Source: Vicinamibacterales bacterium (GTDB taxonomy: Bacteria; Acidobacteriota; Vicinamibacteria; Vicinamibacterales; UBA8438). From it: 11,780 nucleotides of DNA. A program made the translations under genes and the position numbers. The notes under the pieces are model-generated. The model had not been told where the DNA came from and searched no databases. It saw only the letters and a program-made list of their open reading frames with translations. How positions within the stretch are numbered: position 1 is the first letter of the stretch; every line of letters starts with the position of its first letter. Below, in pieces: positions 1 through 6,363 of this stretch. The DNA lies in the NCBI GenBank assembly GCA_030745255.1, contig JASLOY010000057.1:1-11780 (forward strand), in the 5' to 3' direction.

Positions 1-2
1 GC

Positions 3-407
3 GAGCTCGGTCTCGACGAGCGGGTCACGGTGACCGGCCTGGTGCCAAGGGCTGACGTTCCCGAGCGTCTTTCGTCGGCGGACGTCTTGGTTCTTCCGAC
101 CGTAGCAACACCATCAGCGCGATACACTTCACCGCTGAAGCTGTTCGAGTACATGGCATCCGGTCGGCCGATCGTCGCTTCCGATCTGGAGCCGATTCGA
201 GAGGTTCTGACCGACGGCCAGAACGCACGGCTCGTGCCCCCTGGCGAGCCGGCAGCGCTGGCGGCCGCGGTGCGAGAGCTACTGGCCGACCCCGCGCAGG
301 CGGAGCAGCTCGCGCGAACGGCGTTCGAACAGGTGTCGTCGTACTCGTGGAGCCGTCGTGCCGATCGGATCGAACAGCTCCTGATTGACGTGGTGCGGGC
401 CTCATGA
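3..407 (+). CDS. GT4-family glycosyltransferase, C-terminal part (5' end outside window)
   Basis: The reading frame is open from the first bases of the window, so this is the last 134 residues of a longer protein; GT4 enzymes are usually 350-430 aa. The segment is the GT-B C-terminal Rossmann domain that binds the nucleotide-sugar donor. It shows a VTVTGLVPR strand, a SADVLVLPT strand and the donor-site stretch SPLKLFEYMASGRPIVASD. The second Glu of the usual EX7E motif is present (FEYMA), but eight residues before it there is a Tyr. The closing LVPPGEPAALAAAV segment is typical of the family. The stop overlaps the next ATG as ATGA, so translation is probably coupled to the methyltransferase. 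The donor and acceptor sugars cannot be read from the sequence. The GT4 call is confident; the exact role is unknown. Confidence 0.9.
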   Translation, partial: ELGLDERVTVTGLVPRADVPERLSSADVLVLPTVATPSARYTSPLKLFEYMASGRPIVASDLEPIREVLTDGQNARLVPPGEPAALAAAVRELLADPAQAEQLARTAFEQVSSYSWSRRADRIEQLLIDVVRAS

Positions 408-1447
408 TCTCGTCGAGGTTGCTGGACATCGCGCGGTGTCCGTCGTGCGGCGCCCGTTTGCGGCGGGACGACCAGACAGTGTCGTGCCAGGGCTGCGACT
501 GCCAATACGTTGCGGTCGGTAGGGACTACCTCGACCTGCGCCCAGACACCCCATTCGCCGAGATGACGAAATACGTCGACCCCGCGATGCATGCCGGCGG
601 TCGGCATGCGCGAGTGTCTCCACCTTTACTCACTGCCGCGGTCCGAAACGATGTGCTCCGCGCGTTTTTGGACCTGCGCGGAGACGATCGGGTGCTGGAT
701 CTCGGATGCGGCAGCGGCCGGGTCATGATCTGGAATCGCGATGCTGGGGCGTATCTGGCCGGTGTCGATGTCAGCCCCTATTTCGCGGACGAGCCCCGCG
801 AGGAAGTCGACCTCGTGGTCGGCGATCTCCGCCGCCTTCCTATCGCGGACGGATCGTTCAACAAGGCCTACACCCTGGACGTGCTGGAACACCTCTCCAA
901 GGACGCGCTCAGTCAGATGCTTCGAGAGGCCGCCCGCGTGCTCGAATCGGGCGGTACGCTTTTCGTCTACAGCCACGTGCGTCGAAACTCGCCCCTCGCG
1001 CTTGGCTTGCGCGCCATCAACGCGCTGGCGCGTGGGCTTGAGTGTGTCGGACTTGTCGACCTGACACACGAGCGCTTGCGAAAGTCGGACCACGTCAATC
1101 CACTGGCCGACATCCCCGATCTCGAGCGCACGGTGACGGAGGCCGGATTCCGGATCGAGCGAATCCGGTACTACACGCCGATCGTCGGCGGTTTCGTGGA
1201 GAACATTCTCCTGCGTATGGCGGAGCGTCTCGTGACGCGACGAGCCGCGCGGGAAGATGGCGACGCGATGCCGGACTCCGAGGCGGTGGTCCGCGTGGCT
1301 CATCAGCGAGCACAGGAGCGCATCGCCAAGCGCGGGTTCACCTACGGCATGCTGCTGGCCCTGACCTGGCTGGCGAAGCTCGACATCCTGCTCTTCGGGC
1401 GCGTCCGGTCCGGGCCGTTCTTCGCGCTCCTGACGCGCACCACCTGA
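404..1447 (+). CDS. SAM-dependent methyltransferase with N-terminal Trm112-like zinc ribbon
   Basis: This 347-aa protein starts with a small zinc ribbon: Cys12-x2-Cys15 and Cys28-x2-Cys31, as in Trm112-like domains that sit in front of many bacterial class I methyltransferases. A Rossmann methyltransferase core follows. Motif I is VLDLGCGSGR at about residues 97-106, the acidic end of strand 2 is GVDVS (120-124), and LDVLEHL (158-164) is the usual post-motif helix. Residues about 313-332 (YGMLLALTWLAKLDILLFG) are hydrophobic and could attach the protein to the inner membrane. It overlaps its neighbours by ATGA at the start and TGATG at the end, which places it inside the glycosyltransferase operon. 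The likely role is methylation of a sugar or lipid-linked glycan. The substrate is inferred from context only; ubiquinone/menaquinone-type methyltransferases share the same fold. Confidence 0.88.
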   Translation: MISSRLLDIARCPSCGARLRRDDQTVSCQGCDCQYVAVGRDYLDLRPDTPFAEMTKYVDPAMHAGGRHARVSPPLLTAAVRNDVLRAFLDLRGDDRVLDLGCGSGRVMIWNRDAGAYLAGVDVSPYFADEPREEVDLVVGDLRRLPIADGSFNKAYTLDVLEHLSKDALSQMLREAARVLESGGTLFVYSHVRRNSPLALGLRAINALARGLECVGLVDLTHERLRKSDHVNPLADIPDLERTVTEAGFRIERIRYYTPIVGGFVENILLRMAERLVTRRAAREDGDAMPDSEAVVRVAHQRAQERIAKRGFTYGMLLALTWLAKLDILLFGRVRSGPFFALLTRTT

Positions 1448-2610
1448 TGAGGGTTCTCTACGTCGCCATCGACCAGACCGTGCCCGGCACGATTGGCGGA
1501 TCCGTCCACGTCACCGCCGTGGCGGAAGGTCTGGCCGCGCTCGGCCACGAGGTACACGTTCTCGCAGCGCCAGGGTCGTCACCGTTCCCGTCCGACACGG
1601 GTGCCTCCTGGCGAGCGCTGGCGCCGCCTGGGGGTGCGCGGCACTTGCGGCTGCTGACGACCCGTCGGGTGCGCGAGGTCGCCCGCGAGCTTCGGCCGGA
1701 CGTGGTCGTGGAGCGGTACCACAATTTCGGTGGCGAGGGGCTGCTCGCGGCCGGGGCGGTCGGTGCGCTCGCCGTGCTCGAAGTCAACGCGCCCGTCATC
1801 GATTACCCAGGCTCCGCGAAGGCGTGGATCGACCGGGCGTTGATCGTGTCGCCGATGCGCCGCTGGCGCGAGTGGCAGTGCGCCGCCGCCGATCTGATTG
1901 TGACACCGTACCGAGGGATGCTCCCGTGGGGGGTGTCATCCGACCAGGTGCTCGAGGTCGAGTGGGGCGCCGACACCACCCGCTTTCAGCCGGACGCGAC
2001 GGCTGCGCCGCCCTACGCGCGTCGTGCAGACGAGCTCGTGGTGGTATTTGCCGGTGCCTTCCGCGCCTGGCATGGCGCGGTCCATCTCGTCGAGGCCGTG
2101 CGGCGACTTCGCAGCCGTGGGCGGTCACACATACGGGCCGTGTTCATTGGCGACGGGCCCGAGCTGGGTCGCACGCGCGCCGCCGCCCGAGATCTCGACG
2201 GCGTCACGTTCACCGGTGCCGTTGCTTACGCGTCGATGCCGGCAGCGCTGGCCGCGGCAGACATCGGCGCGGCTCCGTTTGATGTCGGTGCCCACGGTCC
2301 GTTGGCGCTCGGGTTCTACTGGTCGCCGCTGAAAGTCTTCGAGTACATGGCCACGGCGCTTCCAGTTGTCGCACCGGACATCGATCGTTTGCGCGCGATC
2401 GCTCGACCCGGGCAGGAGGGCGTATTGTACGATGCGTCGGATCCGAACGGCCTTGCCAATGCCATCGATGCGCTGAGTGATCCCGGCACACGGACGAGGC
2501 TCGGAACATCCGCCCGCGAGCGTGTCGTGGAGCGATTCGGATGGGACACGCACTGCCAGACGCTCGCGATGGCGTTTGAGCGGGCGCTGCGGCAACGGCG
2601 GGGTCACTGA
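1447..2610 (+). CDS. GT4-family glycosyltransferase with variant donor motif
   Basis: This 387-aa GT-B enzyme should transfer a sugar from a nucleotide-activated donor to a glycan or lipid acceptor at the cytoplasmic face. I chose the ATG at 1447, which overlaps the previous stop (TGATG) and gives the standard start MRVLYVAIDQ with the glycine loop PGTIGGS at about residues 13-19; the frame is open further upstream, but that part is antisense-like noise over the methyltransferase. The C-terminal domain begins near VVVFAGAFRAWHG (198-210) and contains FIGDGPELGR (233-242). The donor region is YWSPLKVFEYMA (291-302). Glu299 is the second Glu of EX7E, and Tyr291 stands where the first Glu normally is. 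The same Y-T/W-SPLK-L/V-FEYMA pattern is in the partial enzyme at the window start, so the two are probably paralogues. Substrates are unknown. Confidence 0.92.
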   Translation: MRVLYVAIDQTVPGTIGGSVHVTAVAEGLAALGHEVHVLAAPGSSPFPSDTGASWRALAPPGGARHLRLLTTRRVREVARELRPDVVVERYHNFGGEGLLAAGAVGALAVLEVNAPVIDYPGSAKAWIDRALIVSPMRRWREWQCAAADLIVTPYRGMLPWGVSSDQVLEVEWGADTTRFQPDATAAPPYARRADELVVVFAGAFRAWHGAVHLVEAVRRLRSRGRSHIRAVFIGDGPELGRTRAAARDLDGVTFTGAVAYASMPAALAAADIGAAPFDVGAHGPLALGFYWSPLKVFEYMATALPVVAPDIDRLRAIARPGQEGVLYDASDPNGLANAIDALSDPGTRTRLGTSARERVVERFGWDTHCQTLAMAFERALRQRRGH

Positions 2611-2616
2611 CTCTAG

Positions 2617-3894
2617 ATGCGTGTGCTACTCGCTACCGACACGTTTCCGCCTGGATGTGGCGGCAGTGGCTGGAGCACCTACGAGCTGGCAAAAGGCCTT
2701 CGGGCGCAAGGTCATGAAGTGGCAGTCGTGCGGCCCCGCACGACGCGTGGGTCGGTTGCAGGCAGTCAGGCGTACGATGGATTCACGCCGATTGAGTACC
2801 ACGCTGCGGCTCCGAATGTGCCGTTCATCCGAAATTACTTCAAGAACGAGCGGTTGTATCGGCACTTTGGCCACTATCTCGCGACGCTGGTCCGCACGCG
2901 AGCGATCGACATCGTGCACGCGCAGCACGTGTTGACGGGGCCGGCGAGTATCACGGCAGGCCGAGAGACGAACGTGCCGGTAGTCTGTACCGTGCGGGAC
3001 TACTGGCCAGTCTGCTATTGGTCCGACCTCATCTACGACCGCTCGTCCGATCGGCTGTGCCCAGCGTGCTCTCCGACCATGATGACCCGGTGTGTGCGAC
3101 CGCGGGCAGGAGGGCTGTGGCCATTGGCAGTGCCACTCATCCCCTATATGTGCTCCAATCTCTCGCTGAAGCGACAGAGCCTGGCTTCGGCGGATGCGGT
3201 CGTTGCGGTGAGCTCCACCATCGCCCAAGACCTTCGCGAGCGTGCGTCTGAGCTCGATGGGGCGCGACTCGAAACCATCCCCAACCCGGTTGACACCGCC
3301 GGCATTCGTGATCAGGCCGAGCGGCAGGAACGGCCGATGGCCTCACCGTATGCGATCTTTGTCGGGAAGCTCGAACTGAACAAGGGCGTGGCGAGACTGA
3401 TCACGGCAATCGAGCGAGCCCGCCTGGACTGGCCGCTGGTAATTGTCGGGGATGGTAGTGAGCGGAGTCGGCTGGAAGCCGCAGGCCGACGGGCCAGGCG
3501 CGACGTGCGGTTCGTCGGATGGCTGCCTCGCGACGAGGCGTTTGTGTGGCTCCGGTACGCGGCGGTTCTGGTGTTCCCCTCTTACGGCCCGGAGTCGCTG
3601 AGCCGCGTGCTGCTGGAGGCAAGCGCGCTGGGCCGTCCGATCGCGGCGAACGACACGGGTGGGACCAGCGACATCATCGCCCACGAAGTGACAGGCCTGC
3701 TGTCGCACACGGCGGAGGGGTTGGGGGACGACCTTGCCCGATTGCGGCAGGACGAGGGGCTCCGTCACCGTCTCGGTGCCGCCGCGCAGCAACGGGTCGA
3801 AGAGCGTTTCGAGTCGTCGGGAGTCGTGCGGCGCATGGAGGCGCTATACGCGACCCTCGTTGAGCGAGGTCGTCGCGAGGCGGGGGGGCGGTGA
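2617..3894 (+). CDS. GT4-family glycosyltransferase with cysteine-rich insert
   Basis: This 425-aa GT-B glycosyltransferase starts at an ATG six bases after the previous stop. The N-terminal domain has the glycine loop PPGCGGSGWS (11-20) and an acceptor-side segment with Cys133, Cys148, Cys151 and Cys159 (RLCPACSP around 146-153), which could bind a metal. The C-terminal domain starts at AIFVGKLELNKG (246-257), followed by IVGDGSE (276-282). The donor motif is a canonical EX7E, Glu326 to Glu334, in GPESLSRVLLEASALG. The last codons run through seven G residues (3882-3888), and the TGA overlaps the GTG start of the next gene. Membership of GT4 is secure. The sugar, linkage and any metal role of the cysteines are not known. 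Confidence 0.93.
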   Translation: MRVLLATDTFPPGCGGSGWSTYELAKGLRAQGHEVAVVRPRTTRGSVAGSQAYDGFTPIEYHAAAPNVPFIRNYFKNERLYRHFGHYLATLVRTRAIDIVHAQHVLTGPASITAGRETNVPVVCTVRDYWPVCYWSDLIYDRSSDRLCPACSPTMMTRCVRPRAGGLWPLAVPLIPYMCSNLSLKRQSLASADAVVAVSSTIAQDLRERASELDGARLETIPNPVDTAGIRDQAERQERPMASPYAIFVGKLELNKGVARLITAIERARLDWPLVIVGDGSERSRLEAAGRRARRDVRFVGWLPRDEAFVWLRYAAVLVFPSYGPESLSRVLLEASALGRPIAANDTGGTSDIIAHEVTGLLSHTAEGLGDDLARLRQDEGLRHRLGAAAQQRVEERFESSGVVRRMEALYATLVERGRREAGGR

Positions 3895-5171
3895 GGCCCG
3901 GCGATCTCCACGTGGCGATGCTGACGCGGGCAGTGTTTCCCCTGCACGGCAACGGTGGGCTCGAGCGTCACGTGCATGACTGCGTCCGGCATCTGTCGCG
4001 TCGCGGTGTGCGGGTCACCGTCATTACCCAGCCGCCGACGGTGGGCGTCGCCAGCTCAGTGGCGGCCCCTGGTGATGGCCATGGCCACGTCAGCGAGCGA
4101 TTCGTGTCGTATCGAACGTTTCCATTTGCCGGACGACGCGGCACCACGGTACTGGACCGGAGCACGGCGTACCCCGTGTTTGGGTGGCGTGCCGGTCGTC
4201 TCGCCGCGCGGCTCGTCCGTGAGGGCGGCATTCAACTGGTACATGGCCACGGCGCGAGCGTGCTCGGCTACGCGCTGGCGCGCCGCCGAGATCGCCTGGG
4301 AACGGTGCCGCTCGTATTGAATCCTCATGGGCTCGAGGAGTTCGGCGGCACGAATCAGGCCGCCGCGCGGTTCAAGCGGATGGCGTATCGCCCCCTGCAA
4401 GAGGCTGTGCGCGCGTGCGGGCGCGCCGCTGATCGTGTCATCGCGACTGATCGTGTGCTACTCCCGGGGGTTCTGCGGAATCTTCAGCTTGCGCCTGAGC
4501 TAGTCGTCGTCGTGCCGAATGCCGTCGATCTGGAGACGGTGGACACGAAGGTCGACGGCGAAGCGCGACGCGCCTTGCGCGCCAGCCTTGATCTCGGAGA
4601 GACCGACTCGCTGTTGCTGAGCGTGGGACGGATCGAGGAGAACAAGGGGTTTCAGGTGCTGGTCGAGGCGCTCGCCAGGCTCGCATCCGACGCCGAGTCT
4701 ACGGCTCGCTCCAAATGGCACTGGGCGCTCGTTGGTGACGGGCCGAATCGTCCTCGTCTGGAACAGGCCGTGCGCATGGCTCGTCTCACGGACCGTGTCA
4801 CGTTTGCCGGGCGGGTCGGCGAGGGCGCATTGCATGCCTGGTATGAGGCGGCCTCGATTCTTGTTCATCCCACGCTCTATGAGGGCAGCTCAATTGTCAC
4901 GCTGGAAGCGATGGCGCACCGACGGCCGGTGATCGCGTCGCGGGCGGGAGGCCTGCCCGACAAGGTCAAGCCGGGCGTGAACGGCTGGCTGGTGGAGCCT
5001 GGCGACGCCGACCTCTTGGCAAACGCGATCCGCGAGGCCCTCAGCGCGTCGAACCGTCTTGCCGGCATGGGCGACGCGGGTCGCGCCCTCGTCGAGCGTG
5101 AGTTCTCCTGGACGACCGCGACGGACCGCCTGCTGGCGGTCTATGGTGATGTCCTTGCGGGAGGATCGTGA
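3891..5171 (+). CDS. GT4-family glycosyltransferase
   Basis: This 426-aa GT-B glycosyltransferase is the last gene of the + strand glycan operon. The GTG at 3891 overlaps the previous TGA (GTGA) and is the preferred start; an in-frame ATG at 3918 would remove nine residues and is possible. The N-terminal domain carries GGLERHVHDCVRHL (22-35), the nucleotide-sugar loop region. The C-terminal domain has LLLSVGRIEENKGFQVL (241-257), VGDGPNRPRL (281-290) and the canonical EX7E motif Glu331-Glu339 in LYEGSSIVTLEAMA. Full length and intact motifs suggest an active enzyme. Its 3' end overlaps the GT9 gene on the other strand by 31 bp. Donor and acceptor cannot be assigned. Confidence 0.93.
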   Translation: MRPGDLHVAMLTRAVFPLHGNGGLERHVHDCVRHLSRRGVRVTVITQPPTVGVASSVAAPGDGHGHVSERFVSYRTFPFAGRRGTTVLDRSTAYPVFGWRAGRLAARLVREGGIQLVHGHGASVLGYALARRRDRLGTVPLVLNPHGLEEFGGTNQAAARFKRMAYRPLQEAVRACGRAADRVIATDRVLLPGVLRNLQLAPELVVVVPNAVDLETVDTKVDGEARRALRASLDLGETDSLLLSVGRIEENKGFQVLVEALARLASDAESTARSKWHWALVGDGPNRPRLEQAVRMARLTDRVTFAGRVGEGALHAWYEAASILVHPTLYEGSSIVTLEAMAHRRPVIASRAGGLPDKVKPGVNGWLVEPGDADLLANAIREALSASNRLAGMGDAGRALVEREFSWTTATDRLLAVYGDVLAGGS

Positions 5172-6352
5172 GCGGCGCCAAGCAGCTCGTCGGCCGCTCG
5201 GCAGACACTGTCTGTGTCAACCGCCGCCAGACAATCAGGGAGTCGATCACGGCAGCGGTTGGGCGGCAGTCGAATACGGTTGCACGGACTGCACCAGAGC
5301 TTCGCCCGAACGATGCGGGACGTTGGTGCAAGCGGCGCGTACCGTCTCGGGTCGGAGGGGCCAAAGATGGCAACGGTCGCGGTGCCGACGGCGGCTGCCA
5401 GATGGAGTGGACCGGTGTCACCGGTGATCAAGACGGTCAGACGTTGACACAGGGCGGCCAGACCGACCAGATCGAGCTGACCGGCGAAATTGACGAACCG
5501 CACGTCCTCGGGTAGCGCCCCCACGACGGCGTTCACGAGCGGCCGATCTTCCGATGCGCCAATCAGCGCGACGGTCGCCTGGTGCGAGCGCGCGAGCCGG
5601 GTGGCCGCTTCTGCAAACCGATCGGGATCCCACTGCTTCAGCCGGCGCCCGCCACTCGGATTGATGCCGATCACTACGGGCCCGGCGTCGGCAAGGCGCC
5701 TGACGACGTCCTCGCGCGCCTCTTCGGGCACATCGAGATACGCGGCCTCCTGGACGCTTGCGTCACAAGCCTTCCCGGCGGCGTCGGGAAAGATCGAGTC
5801 AACGAGCCGCAGGGCGTTGGTCGCGGTATGGGCGGTCGTGTCGTACGGCAGCGCCCGGGACAGGAACGCCCCCCCCCCGCCTGAGTGATAGCCGACCCGG
5901 CGCGGCGCCCCGCTCAGCGCGAGGAGGCCATTCGTGCGGATGTCGGGCTCGAAATTGATCGCCAGATCGAAGCCAAGGGCACGCCACCGTGCGGTCCTGC
6001 GAACAAGATCGGGCGCCGTTGCGCCGGCTTCGTCACGGGCGAGCCAGCCCGGGTTGAGCGTCTCGACCGTCGTGAGTCCAGGGATGAGACTGGCGAGTTT
6101 CTCGTTCCAGCTCCCAACCACGAGATGGAGATCCGCGTCCGGGGCACGCGTGTGTAGCGTAGAAATGGCTGGTACCGCCATCAAGAGGTCGCCGATACGC
6201 TCCATTCGGAGGAGCAAGATTCTTGGGGCAGGTGCTAAATCGCGCGGAGACCGTGACCACCGTGCGGGAGCGGTCGCCGCGGCAAGCAGCAGGTCCGCGC
6301 ACCCGATCGCCAATCGTTCGCGGGTGTTGTAGACGTGCAGATAGTCGAACAT
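5141..6352 (-). CDS. GT9-family (heptosyltransferase-like) glycosyltransferase
   Basis: This 403-aa protein matches the GT9 family, whose best-known members (WaaC, WaaF) add ADP-heptose to the LPS inner core at the cytoplasmic side of the inner membrane. Visible hallmarks are RMERIGDLLMAVPAI (49-63), a Gly-rich VGYHSGGGGAFLS (153-165), INPSGGRRLKQW (230-241) and the signature GDTGPLHLAAAVGTATVAIFG (311-331 region) with Asp312 and His317. A late cysteine cluster (WCSPCN, then Cys367 and Cys374) occurs in many GT9 relatives outside the strict waaC/F group. The ATG at 6352 follows the upstream stop by 11 bases. The Gly157-160 codons include a run of ten G bases. The start extends about 40 residues before the first beta strand, somewhat long for the family. 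Heptose as donor is plausible but not proven. Confidence 0.92.
   Translation of the reverse strand: MFDYLHVYNTRERLAIGCADLLLAAATAPARWSRSPRDLAPAPRILLLRMERIGDLLMAVPAISTLHTRAPDADLHLVVGSWNEKLASLIPGLTTVETLNPGWLARDEAGATAPDLVRRTARWRALGFDLAINFEPDIRTNGLLALSGAPRRVGYHSGGGGAFLSRALPYDTTAHTATNALRLVDSIFPDAAGKACDASVQEAAYLDVPEEAREDVVRRLADAGPVVIGINPSGGRRLKQWDPDRFAEAATRLARSHQATVALIGASEDRPLVNAVVGALPEDVRFVNFAGQLDLVGLAALCQRLTVLITGDTGPLHLAAAVGTATVAIFGPSDPRRYAPLAPTSRIVRAKLWCSPCNRIRLPPNRCRDRLPDCLAAVDTDSVCRAADELLGAAHDPPARTSP
5170..5199. terminator. Possible hairpin at the convergent operon ends
   Basis: GAGCGGC (5170-5176) and GCCGCTC (5193-5199) form a perfect 7-bp inverted repeat with a 16-base loop, beginning on the stop codon of the last + strand glycosyltransferase gene. 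There is no T-rich tract, and it lies inside the coding end of the GT9 gene. It may help end + strand transcription, but the evidence is weak. Confidence 0.25.
5869..5878 (-). repeat. Homopolymeric G10 tract in the GT9 gene (C10 on + strand)
   Basis: Ten consecutive C residues on the + strand encode three Gly codons plus the first base of an Ala codon in the GT9 protein. The present length keeps the gene in frame. Loss or gain of one base would truncate the enzyme at about residue 160 of 403. It is also the sort of site where base callers miscount. Confidence 0.85.
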
Positions 6353-6363
6353 GCGTTGAATCG

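Noticed and set aside
626..1303. A 225-codon - strand open frame over the methyltransferase
   Set aside because: The methyltransferase frame has motif I and the zinc ribbon; the opposite frame has no recognisable feature.
1042..1446. Upstream extension of the second GT4 gene by 135 codons
   Set aside because: It lies over the methyltransferase in another frame, is Arg/Gly/Pro-rich, and the ATG at 1447 gives the standard family N-terminus.
5202..5218. Nested short palindromes (CAGACA-C-TGTCTG and GACAC-TGTCT-GTGTC)
   Set aside because: They lie in the GT9 coding region, have very small loops and no partner copy in the window; chance is the simplest explanation.
5168..5515. A + strand GTG frame that starts on the stop of the last GT4 gene (GTGA), resembling a coupled sixth operon gene
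   Set aside because: The start looks tempting, but the region encodes the GT9 signature on the other strand and the + product has no recognisable domain.
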